This document shows positions 50,297-58,571 of a stretch of DNA of 64,000 bases, piece by piece. The position numbers were made by a program, and so were the translations under genes. The DNA is from Massilia sp. YIM B02769 (lineage in GTDB: Bacteria; Pseudomonadota; Gammaproteobacteria; Burkholderiales; Burkholderiaceae_D). Below the pieces are notes generated by a model. It was not told the origin of the DNA. It ran no database searches and saw only the letters and a list, made by a program, of their open reading frames with translations. Positions within the stretch are counted from its first letter, which is position 1. Each line of letters begins with the position of its first letter. Location: contig NZ_JASNRC010000013.1 in NCBI RefSeq assembly GCF_030411995.1, forward strand, positions 116,518 to 180,517. Reading direction: 5' to 3'.

Positions 50297-51370
50297 ATGA
50301 AGACATCTCTATTCGCTTCCACTCTGGTCCTCGGCACGCTCGCGAACGGCGCCCTGGCGCAATCGAACGTCACGCTGTATGGCCTGACCGATGCCGGCAT
50401 CGTGCGCGAAAGCGGCGGCGCCGCCGGCAGTTCGACCAAATTGAGCAGCGGCGTAGGCACCGCCTCGCGCCTGGGCTTCAAGGGCAAGGAAGACCTGGGC
50501 GGCGGCCTGTCGGCCGTGTTCACGCTCGAAGCCGGGATCCTGATCGATACTGGCGCCCAGGATGCGGCCGGCAAGGCCTTCAACCGCCAGGTCTTCGTCG
50601 GCCTGGAGAGCAAGCAGCTCGGTTCGATCACCGTCGGCCGCCAGTACACGCCCACCTATAACGCCCTGGGACAGGTGGGCGACCCCTTCGGCAGCGGCTA
50701 CTCGGGCAGCGCGAAGAACCTGTTCCCGGTCGCGGGCGGCAACCTGCGCGCCGATAATTCGATTTTGTATACCAGCCCGGCCTGGAACGGCTTCAACGCG
50801 AATGTCATGTATGCGCTCGGCGAAGTGCAGGGCGACAGCAAGGCGGGCCGCCAGATCAACCTGGGCATCAACTACGCGGGCGGACCGCTGCAGGCCCGCC
50901 TGACCTACAATAACCGCAACAATGACACGGCGAGTGTGACGAATCCGAGTGGACGCAACATCATGTTCGTGGCCAACTACGATTTCCGGGTCGCGAAGAT
51001 CCACGTCGCCTATTCCGACGACAAAGGACCGAACAGCGCACCGCTGAACAATTCGACGCCGCGCCCCTACGGCCGCGACTTCCTGCCCAGCCTGAAAGGC
51101 CGGGACATGCTGGTCGGCGCCACGATTCCCGTCGGCGCGGCGGGCGCGATCATGACCTCGTATATCCGCAAGGATGACAGGACGGCGTTCAACCAGGATG
51201 CAGCCCAGTACGCGGTGGGCTACCTGTATTCACTGTCCAAGCGTACCGGTATCTATACCTCGTACGGCAGGATCGTCAACAAGAACGGCGCCGGCTACAC
51301 TGTCGGCAATAACTCGAACGCGGGTACAGGCGACAAGGCGTATAACGTCGGCATTCGCCATGCGTTCTGA
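50297..51370 (+). CDS. Gram-negative (Burkholderiales-type) trimeric porin
   Basis: A 357-residue outer-membrane protein. A signal peptide (MKTSLFASTLVLGTLANGALA) is followed by SNVTLYGLTDAGIV, the standard first strand of this porin family. SRLGFKGKEDLGGGLSAVF, VGLESKQLGSITVGRQYTP and the terminal aromatic strand (AYNVGIRHAF, ending in Phe) complete the 16-strand barrel pattern. It lies 119 bases after the AtuA genes and may be part of the same uptake system, or be independently expressed. Confidence 0.92.
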   Translation: MKTSLFASTLVLGTLANGALAQSNVTLYGLTDAGIVRESGGAAGSSTKLSSGVGTASRLGFKGKEDLGGGLSAVFTLEAGILIDTGAQDAAGKAFNRQVFVGLESKQLGSITVGRQYTPTYNALGQVGDPFGSGYSGSAKNLFPVAGGNLRADNSILYTSPAWNGFNANVMYALGEVQGDSKAGRQINLGINYAGGPLQARLTYNNRNNDTASVTNPSGRNIMFVANYDFRVAKIHVAYSDDKGPNSAPLNNSTPRPYGRDFLPSLKGRDMLVGATIPVGAAGAIMTSYIRKDDRTAFNQDAAQYAVGYLYSLSKRTGIYTSYGRIVNKNGAGYTVGNNSNAGTGDKAYNVGIRHAF

Positions 51371-51380
51371 TCGATCGTGA

Positions 51381-53558
51381 TCAGAAGTTTACGGTTCCCG
51401 ACAGGGTAAAGGTACGCGGCGCACCGACCACCAGGTAGCCGCTCCCCGGGAAGCCGCCGGCCGACGCCCAGTAGCTGCGGTCCGCCACGTTGTTCACGCG
51501 CGCACGCAGCGTGACCGCACGCTCCATGACGCGCATCGCGTAACTGGCGCCCAGGTCGAAGCGGGACCACGACGGCACCTCTTTCGTATTCGCGCCGTCG
51601 GCGAACTGGGACGCCGTGTACACCGCACGCGCATCCAGGGTCAGGCCATCGACATAGGGCACATCCCATTCGCTCCCGAGGTTCAGCTGGGTCTTCGGCA
51701 CGCCGATCGCATCCTTGCCCTGGTTGACGCCATTCAAGGTGCTGACCTGCTCGGTATCGAGCAGCGTCAAGCCGCCCAGCACGCGCACGCCGCGCGTCGG
51801 CACGCCGAATACCGACAGTTCCAGGCCGCGGTTGCGCTGCTCGCCAAATACGCCGAAGTGGCGATTCACGACATAGGCCGACGGCTGCGCGACCGTGAAC
51901 AGCGCCGCGCTCATGCCGAGCTTGCCGGCGTCGTATTTGACGCCAACTTCCTTCTGCCTGGAGCGGTAAGGCGCGAACGCCTCGCCCACGTTGTCGATAT
52001 CCGTCCCCGCCGCAACGGGGCCAGGCTGCAGCGCCTCGATGTAATTGGCATACAGCGACACGCCCTTGACCGGCTTGTAGACCAGGCCGGCCACTGGGGT
52101 GCTCGCCGTTTCGTCGTAGCGCCCGATGCGTGCGCCGGTGGTGTAGCTGAAGCTGCCCGAGCGGATGCGCTGGTGGCGCACGCCGACCGTCAGCAGCACG
52201 CTGTCGTCCAGCATCGCCAGCGTGTCTGCGATTGCGTAGCTGGCCAGGTCGCTGGTGGCGGTGAGCAGGGGATCGGTCATGCTGCCGCCCACCGTCGGCG
52301 TCGGCTTTACGGACGGATAGTCGACCGGGCGGTAGATATTCGTGATCTGGGCCGGGCCGGTGGCGTAGCCGTTGCGCGAATCGAGCGAGAAGGCCGAAGC
52401 GGTCGCGCTGACCGTGTGCTTGACGCCGCCGGTACGCAGCATGCCGCGCACGCCGACTTCGCCGGTGCGCACCTTATCGTGGCGAACGTTGTCGAAGCGG
52501 GACATGCTGGTCGTGCCGTCGGCATTGCTGACCCGAGGCGACGCCAGTTCGTTGTACTCGTCCCCGCTGCGCGCGCCAAAGGCGGCCCAGGCCACGACGT
52601 CCTGCGCCAGGTCGACTTCGCCGCGCACCGTGCCGAAGGTGTCGTGTTCGCTGGAGACCGTCCAGGGCTGGGCGAAATTGCTGGTCGGCGAAGGCGGCGC
52701 GATCATCGGCACTGCGGCGAGCAAGGTCACGTTCGGGCGCGGGCTGTTCAGCGAGTGGTCCTGGTAGCCGATGTCGGCCGACAGCCGGTAGCCATCGCCG
52801 CGATAGTCCATGCCGACCGCGATCACGTCCAGCTTGCGCGATTCGCGGTCGACGGCGGTGTCGCCCTCGCGGTGGGCGGCGTTCACGCGCAGGCCCAGGC
52901 GTTCTTCTTCGCCGAAGCGGCGCGACACGTCAGCCGCCACGTAGGCCTGGCCGCCCGATTCGACGCCTACGGTGACTTGCGTCAGCGGCCGGCTGGCCGC
53001 GCGCTTCGGCAGCAAATTGATGGTGCCGCCGATCCCGCCGCCGCCCGGCGCCGCGCCGTTGACAAAAGCGCTGGCGCCACGGAAGACTTCCACGCGCTCC
53101 AGCAGCTCGGCCGCAACGAACTGGCGCGGCAGCAGGCCGAACAGGCCGTTGTAGGCCAGGTCGTCCGAGTTGACGGCGAAGCCGCGGATCACGTACAGCT
53201 CCTGGAAGTTGCCCGAGCCGCGCGCCACGCGCACCGACGGGTCGTTCTGCACGACGTCGGCCACGCTGCGCGCCTGCTGGTCCTGGATCACGCCCAGCGT
53301 GTAGTTGGTGGTGTTGAACGGCGTATCCATCATGTCCACGTTACCGAGCAAACCGATGCGCCCGCCGCGTGCCACCTGTCCGCCCGCATACGCCGACGGC
53401 AAGCCCTGGGCGGAGGCATCGGCCGATGCAGTGACCACGACGGTGGCCATCGGTTCGGTGTCAGCGGGTGCGTCGGCGCTTTGCGCCATGGCGCTGCCTG
53501 CGGTCATCAACAGGGCGGCAAGGGCGAGGGGAGTCAGCGAAAAATGGACAGGCGTCAT
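51381..53558 (-). CDS. TonB-dependent siderophore receptor
   Basis: A 725-residue outer-membrane receptor. The signal peptide ends in TAGSAMAQ. The plug domain (about residues 60-190) has DMMDTPFNTTNYTLGVIQDQ and SGNFQELYVIRGFAVNSDDL. The barrel follows and ends in FTLSGTVNF with a terminal Phe. It belongs to the FhuA/FoxA-like ferric siderophore receptors; the ligand is unknown. The gene is divergent from a PepSY reductase, and two Fur-like boxes lie between them, so iron repression is likely. Confidence 0.92.
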   Translation of the reverse strand: MTPVHFSLTPLALAALLMTAGSAMAQSADAPADTEPMATVVVTASADASAQGLPSAYAGGQVARGGRIGLLGNVDMMDTPFNTTNYTLGVIQDQQARSVADVVQNDPSVRVARGSGNFQELYVIRGFAVNSDDLAYNGLFGLLPRQFVAAELLERVEVFRGASAFVNGAAPGGGGIGGTINLLPKRAASRPLTQVTVGVESGGQAYVAADVSRRFGEEERLGLRVNAAHREGDTAVDRESRKLDVIAVGMDYRGDGYRLSADIGYQDHSLNSPRPNVTLLAAVPMIAPPSPTSNFAQPWTVSSEHDTFGTVRGEVDLAQDVVAWAAFGARSGDEYNELASPRVSNADGTTSMSRFDNVRHDKVRTGEVGVRGMLRTGGVKHTVSATASAFSLDSRNGYATGPAQITNIYRPVDYPSVKPTPTVGGSMTDPLLTATSDLASYAIADTLAMLDDSVLLTVGVRHQRIRSGSFSYTTGARIGRYDETASTPVAGLVYKPVKGVSLYANYIEALQPGPVAAGTDIDNVGEAFAPYRSRQKEVGVKYDAGKLGMSAALFTVAQPSAYVVNRHFGVFGEQRNRGLELSVFGVPTRGVRVLGGLTLLDTEQVSTLNGVNQGKDAIGVPKTQLNLGSEWDVPYVDGLTLDARAVYTASQFADGANTKEVPSWSRFDLGASYAMRVMERAVTLRARVNNVADRSYWASAGGFPGSGYLVVGAPRTFTLSGTVNF

Positions 53559-53578
53559 TGGATAGGCGAGCTAGTTGC

Positions 53579-53598
53579 AAATGAGAACGGTTCGCATT
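53579..53598. promoter_or_regulatory. Fur-like box 1
   Basis: AAATGAGAACGGTTCGCATT has the AATGAGAA/TTCnCATT inverted symmetry of Fur boxes. It lies 21 bases before the receptor's ATG. Confidence 0.65.
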
Positions 53599-53622
53599 AT
53601 ATGTTGAATGGGTTGCTGAGGT

Positions 53623-53642
53623 AAATGAGAACTATTATTATC
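53623..53642. promoter_or_regulatory. Fur-like box 2
   Basis: AAATGAGAACTATTATTATC is close to the Fur core (ATGAGAAnnATTATTATC). It lies 30 bases before the PepSY gene. Together with box 1 it can serve both divergent promoters. Confidence 0.65.
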
Positions 53643-53671
53643 TTGGCCTTTCCTACCTATCCATTCTCCCC

Positions 53672-54808
53672 ATGACACCGAAGAACGTGCGCCGCTGGTC
53701 CTGGATCCACAAGTGGAGCAGTCTCGTCAGCACGGTGTTCATGCTGCTGCTGTGCCTCACCGGCCTGCCGCTGATCTACCACCACGAGATCATCCATGCC
53801 CTCGGCAACGAGGTCGAGGCGCCCGCGATGCCGGCCAACACACCGCGCGCCGACATCGACCGCGTGGTCGCCGCCGGCATGGCCGCGTATCCCGGCAAGG
53901 TCATGATGTACCTGTCCCAGGACCAGGACGAGCCCGATATGTGGGCGATGACCCTGGGCGACACGCCGCGCGACAAGAACTACAAGCCCCTGCTGGTGGA
54001 TGCGCGTTCGGCCCAGCTGCTGCCCGAACCGCCGGTCGAAGGCGGTCCCTTCATGTCGATGATGTTCCACCTGCACGTCGATTTGTACGCGGGCCTGTGG
54101 GGCAAGCTCTTCCTCGGCTTCATGGGCTTGCTGCTGATCGTCGCGGTGGTGTCGGGCGTGGTGCTGTATGCGCCCTTCACGCGCAAGCTGGCCTTCGGCA
54201 CGGTGCGGCACGAGCGCAGCCGCCGGGTGCGCTGGCTCGACCTGCACAACCTGCTCGGCATCGTCACGCTGGTGTGGCTGCTGGTAGTGGGCACGACCGG
54301 CGTCATCAATACCTGGGCGGACCTGCTGCTGAAGGTCTGGCAAAAGACCGAACTGGCCGCGATGACGGCGCCGTACGCCGGCCTGCCCCCGGTGACCAGG
54401 CTGGGATCGATGACCCAGGTGATCGCCGCCGCCGAGAAAACCGAGCCCGGCATGCGGGTGCGCTACGTCGCCTTCCCGGGCACCAAGTTCGCCACGCCGC
54501 ACCATTACATCGTCTTCATGCAGGGCACCACACCCCTGACTTCGCGCCTGCAAAAGCCGGTCCTGGTCGATGCCCAGACCGACCAGGTGGTCGCCAGCGT
54601 CGACCTGCCGTGGTACATGGTCGCGCTGCGCGTGTCGCAGCCGCTGCACTTCGGCGACTACGGCGGCCAGGCCCTGAAACTGCTGTGGGCCTTGCTGGAC
54701 ATCGCCACCATCGTGGTGCTGATCACCGGCCTTTACCTATGGCTCAAGCGCGGCAAGGCGGCGGCTGCCAAGCCGGCGGAAGTGCGTGCCGAGGAGGCAG
54801 CCGTATGA
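53672..54808 (+). CDS. PepSY-domain membrane protein (putative ferric-siderophore reductase)
   Basis: A 378-residue membrane protein with four helices and periplasmic PepSY regions. It has RRWSWIHKWSSLVSTVFMLL at the start, LHNLLGIVTLVWLLVVGTTG in the middle and LWALLDIATIVVLITGLYLW at the end. Conserved histidines in the helices could bind heme. Proteins of this type next to siderophore receptors are thought to reduce or process ferric siderophores in the periplasm; that is inferred here from the neighbour. It overlaps the next small gene by four bases. Confidence 0.87.
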   Translation: MTPKNVRRWSWIHKWSSLVSTVFMLLLCLTGLPLIYHHEIIHALGNEVEAPAMPANTPRADIDRVVAAGMAAYPGKVMMYLSQDQDEPDMWAMTLGDTPRDKNYKPLLVDARSAQLLPEPPVEGGPFMSMMFHLHVDLYAGLWGKLFLGFMGLLLIVAVVSGVVLYAPFTRKLAFGTVRHERSRRVRWLDLHNLLGIVTLVWLLVVGTTGVINTWADLLLKVWQKTELAAMTAPYAGLPPVTRLGSMTQVIAAAEKTEPGMRVRYVAFPGTKFATPHHYIVFMQGTTPLTSRLQKPVLVDAQTDQVVASVDLPWYMVALRVSQPLHFGDYGGQALKLLWALLDIATIVVLITGLYLWLKRGKAAAAKPAEVRAEEAAV

Positions 54809-54984
54809 TGCGCGTCTTCGGCCCCGTCTGGACCGCGCCGATCCTGCTCGGCGTGCTGACCGTGATCGGCCTCGTCAGCGCTTTGCTGGGCGACGGCGTG
54901 TGGGATGCGGTGTTCGCCGTGTCGCTGGGTGCGGTGGTGGCGGTGGGCGGGTGGTACGGCCTGCGCCGGCCGGCAGCGCGGTAA
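54805..54984 (+). CDS. 59-residue membrane protein downstream of the PepSY gene
   Basis: A small frame MMRVFGPVWTAPILLGVLTV...RRPAAR with two hydrophobic helices (about residues 8-28 and 32-51). Its ATG overlaps the stop of the PepSY gene (ATGA), and AGGAGG lies about 8-13 bases upstream within that gene, so translation should be coupled. Similar tiny proteins follow PepSY genes in other Gram-negative bacteria, with unknown function. Confidence 0.7.
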   Translation: MMRVFGPVWTAPILLGVLTVIGLVSALLGDGVWDAVFAVSLGAVVAVGGWYGLRRPAAR

Positions 54985-55016
54985 CACGCGAGTGTCGAAG
55001 GCAAAATAAGGCCCTG

Positions 55017-55036
55017 CTCGGCAAGAATTTGCCGAG
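55017..55036. other. Perfect hairpin upstream of the nitroreductase gene
   Basis: CTCGGCAA-GAAT-TTGCCGAG, 8-bp arms, lies 47 bases before the ATG at 55083. No T run follows, so it is more likely an operator or an mRNA hairpin than a terminator. Confidence 0.4.
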
Positions 55037-55082
55037 TCGGGCATCATGACGCGTTCTTCACTTCACATGGAAAGAAATCCGC

Positions 55083-55703
55083 ATGTCCGATCTCCTGCAA
55101 ACCTTGCAGTGGCGTTACGCCACCAAAAAAATGGACCCTGCCAAGAAGGTCGCCAAAGAGAAAATCGACCGCATTCTCGAGGCGGTGCGCCTGACAGCCA
55201 GCTCCAGTGGCTTGCAACAGTACGAAATGTTCGTGGTGACCAACCCTGGCCTGCGTGAACAGATCAAGGCGCAGGTGACCGACGCCTCGCACCTGCTGGT
55301 ATTCGCCGCATGGGATAACTATACGCCCGAGCGCATCAATGCCATGTTCGACCTGGTAAACGACGAGCGCGGCTTCAAGAATGAAGGCTGGGAAGCCTAC
55401 CGCCAGCAATTGCTGTCGACCTATCCGCAGCGCGACGCCCAGACCAATTTCGAGCACGCCGCACGCCAGGCCTACATCGGCCTGGGCAGCGCGCTGATCG
55501 CCGCCGCCGAGGAAAAGGTCGATGCCACGCCGATGGAAGGCTTCGATCCGGCCAAGGTCGACGAGATCCTGAAGCTGCGCGAACGTGGCTTGCGCTCGGT
55601 GATTCTCTTGCCGATTGGTTATCGTGCGGAAGAGGGTGACTGGCTCGTCAACCTGAAGAAAGTGCGTCGTCCGTTGTCGCAGTTCGTTACCGAGCTGGCG
55701 TAA
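55083..55703 (+). CDS. NAD(P)H-dependent nitroreductase family oxidoreductase
   Basis: A 206-residue FMN enzyme of the NfsB/YfkO-like group. LQWRYATKKMDPAKKV at the start, VRLTASSSGLQQYEMFVVTN (FMN-binding segment) and HAARQAYIGLGSALIAAAEE are typical. GYRAEEGDWLVNLKKVRRP marks the C-terminus. It should reduce nitro compounds, quinones or flavins using NAD(P)H. The length is normal. It is a single gene with a strong terminator shared with the convergent YdcF gene. Confidence 0.9.
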   Translation: MSDLLQTLQWRYATKKMDPAKKVAKEKIDRILEAVRLTASSSGLQQYEMFVVTNPGLREQIKAQVTDASHLLVFAAWDNYTPERINAMFDLVNDERGFKNEGWEAYRQQLLSTYPQRDAQTNFEHAARQAYIGLGSALIAAAEEKVDATPMEGFDPAKVDEILKLRERGLRSVILLPIGYRAEEGDWLVNLKKVRRPLSQFVTELA

Positions 55704-55756
55704 GCATCAAGATATCCTGGCGACCCAGGTTCCATCGCCGACCCAGGCATGTAAAA

Positions 55757-55791
55757 ACGAAAAAGGCAGATCGAGTCGATCTGCCTTTTTT
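55757..55791. terminator. Bidirectional terminator
   Basis: AAAAAGGCAGATCGA-G-TCGATCTGCCTTTTTT lies between the convergent nitroreductase and YdcF genes. A run on one side and T run on the other let it serve both directions. Confidence 0.92.
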
Positions 55792-55809
55792 GCATTCCGC
55801 GGGGCCTGG

Positions 55810-56388
55810 TTAGCGAGCCTCGAACCAGTAGACGGGCAGCGCGGCAAGCTCGCGCGCCAGCGAATACGCATCGCGCGCCTCGAAGTAATTGGCATGCGCC
55901 GTATAAACCGTGTCGATGCCGGCGCGCCGCAGTGCATAGCGGCTGCGGGTCAGGTGGAAGAACTGCGTGACGACTACCGCGCTCCTGAAGCCCTGTGCCC
56001 GCATGATGGCGGCGCTGTTGCGGGCCGTCGCCTCGGTCGTATTGCCTCCCTCGTCGAGGAGGAGGACGGTGCGCGGAATCGCCTGCCGCTCGGCCAGGTA
56101 ATCCGCCATGACCCGGGCTTCGCTGAATCCCTCGACCCCGGTTCCTCCGCTGACGATGATGTGCCCGAACATGCCCTGCCGGTAGAGGTCGGCCGCCTTG
56201 TCGAGTCGTGCGCGCAAGCGGTCGGAGGGCGTACCGTCGGGCATGACCTTCGAACCAAGGACCACGCCGACATCGCTGGCCCGGGCATTGTCGCGCAAGC
56301 CGTCGGCGGTGACGGCGATGGCGCCGGCCAGCACCAGTACGACGATCAACAGGAAGAGGGATGCCGTACGCCTGGCAATGTCACGCAT
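55810..56388 (-). CDS. YdcF/SanA family (DUF218) membrane-anchored protein
   Basis: A 192-residue protein with one N-terminal membrane helix (LFLLIVVLVLAGAIAV). A DUF218 domain follows: VGVVLGSKVMPDGTPSDRLR, IIVSGGTGVEGFSEARVMAD, LLLDEGGNTTEATARNSAAI and VVTQFFHLTRSRYALRR. The SGG, ST/NTxEN-like and HxxR elements form the supposed nucleotide-binding site. The family is linked to envelope integrity (SanA), but the reaction is unknown. Confidence 0.87.
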   Translation of the reverse strand: MRDIARRTASLFLLIVVLVLAGAIAVTADGLRDNARASDVGVVLGSKVMPDGTPSDRLRARLDKAADLYRQGMFGHIIVSGGTGVEGFSEARVMADYLAERQAIPRTVLLLDEGGNTTEATARNSAAIMRAQGFRSAVVVTQFFHLTRSRYALRRAGIDTVYTAHANYFEARDAYSLARELAALPVYWFEAR

Positions 56389-56405
56389 TCATGGCCGCCG
56401 ATATG

Positions 56406-56443
56406 AAAAAAGCCAAACCGGCATGCGCCTGGTCTGGCTTTTG
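56406..56443 (-). terminator. Terminator of the tRNA-Pro gene
   Basis: On the minus strand AAAAGCCAGACC...GGTTTGGCTTTT is followed by further T. It lies just beyond the tRNA 3' end. Confidence 0.8.
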
Positions 56444-56450
56444 AATTCTG

Positions 56451-56527
56451 TGGTCGGGGTGAGAGGATTCGAACCTCCGGCCTCTACGTCCCGAACGTAG
56501 CGCTCTACCGGGCTAAGCTACACCCCG
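56451..56527 (-). tRNA. tRNA-Pro (anticodon CGG)
   Basis: A 77-base gene. The acceptor CGGGGTG pairs with CACCCCG, and discriminator A and an encoded CCA end follow. The anticodon stem-loop CTACG-TTCGGGA-CGTAG reads CGG, decoding proline CCG. The T-loop is GGAGGTTCGAATCCTC. All four stems pair well. Confidence 0.96.
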
Positions 56528-56582
56528 ACTGGTTTGAGGTGCCGGGAAGCAGCACCTCGGGATGGCATAACTATAAATATTC

Positions 56583-57602
56583 TTAGTGGTTTCTGTCAAC
56601 TGCGAAGCTGCAGAGCTGGAGCAGGCTGTCCTTGTACACGCTGTCCGGCAAGCCGGCGATCGACTCGGCAGCGCGGTGGGCCGCCGCTTCCGCCTCACGA
56701 CGCGTGTAATCCAGGGCGCCGCTCGACGTGACCGCTGCCAGCACCGCATCGAAATGCTGCTCGTCGCCCTGTTCGATGCAGGTGCGCACCAGTTCGCGCT
56801 GCTGCGGCGTGCCGTGTTCCATCAGGTAGATCAGTGGCAGGGTAGGCTTGCCTTCGCGCAGGTCGTCGCCGACGTTCTTGCCGATCTCGGCGGCGTCGCC
56901 GGCGTAGTCCAGCACGTCGTCGATCAGCTGGAACGCGGTGCCCAGCGAGCGGCCGTATTCACCCGCTGCCGCGATCTGCTCGTTATTCGCGCCGGCGACC
57001 AGGGCGCCCAGCTCGGCGGCGGCCTCGAACAGCTTGGCGGTCTTCGAACGGATCACGGTGAGGTAGCTCTCGTGGGTCACGTCCGGATTGTGCATGTTCA
57101 GCAGCTGCAGCACTTCGCCTTCGGCGATCACGTTGGTGGCGTCGGACAGGATCTGCATCACGCGCATGCTTTCCAGGCTGACCATCATCTGGAACGAGCG
57201 CGAGTACAGGAAGTCGCCGACCAGCACCGAGGCCGCATTCCCGAACAGGGCGTTCGCCGTTTCGCGGCCGCGGCGCATCGAGGATTCGTCGACCACGTCG
57301 TCGTGCAGCAGGGTGGCGGTGTGGATGAACTCGACCACCGCCGCCAGTTCGTGGTGCGCGGTGCCCCGGTAACCGTGCGCGTTCGCCAGCAGCAGCACCA
57401 GGACGGGGCGGATACGCTTGCCGCCGGCGCTGATGATGTACTCGGAAATCTGGTTCACCAGAGGGACGTCGGAGTGCAGGCGCTGGCGGATCACCGTGTT
57501 CACCGCCGCCATGTCGTCGGCGATCGTCTGGGTAATGTTGTTCTGTTGAGCGTGTTGGGTAGCGGCGGACAAGGCGAACCTGCGATAGACGTTGATCTTC
57601 AA
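56583..57602 (-). CDS. ispB: Octaprenyl diphosphate synthase
   Basis: A 339-residue all-alpha prenyltransferase. It extends farnesyl diphosphate to the C40 side chain of ubiquinone, which supports the bd oxidase encoded upstream. The first aspartate-rich motif is HDDVVDESSMRRG and the second is LIDDVLDYAGD; GGKRIRPVLVLLLAN is the substrate-binding start. The first ~30 residues are not conserved, so a start at the internal MAAVNTVIRQ is possible. The gene is divergent from rplU, as is common in betaproteobacteria. Confidence 0.92.
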   Translation of the reverse strand: MKINVYRRFALSAATQHAQQNNITQTIADDMAAVNTVIRQRLHSDVPLVNQISEYIISAGGKRIRPVLVLLLANAHGYRGTAHHELAAVVEFIHTATLLHDDVVDESSMRRGRETANALFGNAASVLVGDFLYSRSFQMMVSLESMRVMQILSDATNVIAEGEVLQLLNMHNPDVTHESYLTVIRSKTAKLFEAAAELGALVAGANNEQIAAAGEYGRSLGTAFQLIDDVLDYAGDAAEIGKNVGDDLREGKPTLPLIYLMEHGTPQQRELVRTCIEQGDEQHFDAVLAAVTSSGALDYTRREAEAAAHRAAESIAGLPDSVYKDSLLQLCSFAVDRNH

Positions 57603-57732
57603 GTGCGGCGATTATACGACAAGCAAGCATGAGCCGTGCCATTTGCCCAACTGTAAGGAATTAGCCACTGCTTTTCGCCGTTCGTGCACGTCGTTGCTGA
57701 GATGCCACGCTGTTGACGGCAGATGCCGCCTT

Positions 57733-57761
57733 TTGACGCAATGCGGCGAACTATGTATAAT
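57733..57761 (+). promoter_or_regulatory. Sigma-70 promoter of rplU-rpmA
   Basis: TTGACG, 17 bases, TATAAT: an almost perfect housekeeping promoter 80 bases before the rplU ATG. Confidence 0.9.
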
Positions 57762-57840
57762 CCTCTGTTCCCCGGCTTCAGACCAGCTCAGCGCGACGGC
57801 GCCGGCGGGAATTCTTTAAACATTTGATGAGGTTTCAATC

Positions 57841-58152
57841 ATGTACGCGGTCATAAAAACCGGTGGCAAGCAATACAAAGTTGTCGCTGGCGAAAAACTC
57901 AAAGTAGAACAGATACCGGCAGACATTGGTTCCGAACTCTCCATCGATCAGGTCCTCGCCGTTGGCGCGGGCGAAAGCATCAAGTTTGGTGCTCCTCTGG
58001 TCGAAGGCGCGACGGTTCTGGTGAAGGTCGTTTCCCACGGTCGCCACGACAAGGTTCGTATCTTCAAGATGCGCCGTCGTAAGCACTACCAGAAGCGTCA
58101 GGGCCACCGCCAGAACTTCACCGAGATCGAAGTCGTTTCGATCAACGGCTAA
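57841..58152 (+). CDS. rplU: Large ribosomal subunit protein bL21
   Basis: A 103-residue protein. MYAVIKTGGKQYKVVAGEKL at the start and KMRRRKHYQKRQGHRQNFTE are diagnostic for bL21, which binds 23S rRNA. The length is normal. It is followed by rpmA after 42 bases and driven by the promoter at 57733. Confidence 0.98.
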   Translation: MYAVIKTGGKQYKVVAGEKLKVEQIPADIGSELSIDQVLAVGAGESIKFGAPLVEGATVLVKVVSHGRHDKVRIFKMRRRKHYQKRQGHRQNFTEIEVVSING

Positions 58153-58194
58153 TTGCCCCGGTCTATTTTTAAACAGTCATCCAGGAGTACTTAA

Positions 58195-58467
58195 ATGGCA
58201 CACAAAAAAGGCGGCGGCACTACCCGTAACGGCCGCGACTCAGAAAGCAAACGCCTCGGCGTGAAAGTGTACGGCGGCCAGGCGATCAACGCCGGCGGCA
58301 TCATCGTGCGTCAGCGTGGCACCCAGGTTCGTCCAGGCGTCAACGTCGGCCTCGGCAAAGACCACACCCTGTTCGCCCTGGTGAACGGTACGGTCAAGTT
58401 CGTCAAGCAAGGCGTCGGTTCGAAGCAGTACGTGACCGTCGTTGCAGCTGAAGCAGTCGCTGCTTAA
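58195..58467 (+). CDS. rpmA: Large ribosomal subunit protein bL27
   Basis: A 90-residue protein. MAHKKGGGTTRNGRDSESKR is the N-terminal tail that reaches the peptidyl-transferase centre, and LGVKVYGGQAINAGGIIVRQ follows. It has no N-terminal extension needing cleavage. A terminator lies between it and obgE. Confidence 0.98.
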   Translation: MAHKKGGGTTRNGRDSESKRLGVKVYGGQAINAGGIIVRQRGTQVRPGVNVGLGKDHTLFALVNGTVKFVKQGVGSKQYVTVVAAEAVAA

Positions 58468-58524
58468 TTGACGTATAGCGCCGCCCAGAGCGGCGCATCC
58501 TTGCAAGGCGCAAGCCTTCCATCG

Positions 58525-58560
58525 AAAGGCTCTGCCCACGGTAGAGCCTTTTTAGTTTTT
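58525..58560 (+). terminator. Terminator after rpmA
   Basis: AAAGGCTCT-GCCCACGGT-AGAGCCTTTTT, then AG and six T. It ends the ribosomal transcript or attenuates read-through into obgE 12 bases on. Confidence 0.85.
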
Positions 58561-58571
58561 TGGCGGTCATC

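Noticed and set aside
58478..58498. GCGCCGC-CCAGA-GCGGCGC hairpin after rpmA as a terminator
   Set aside because: No T run follows; the better terminator is at 58525-58560.
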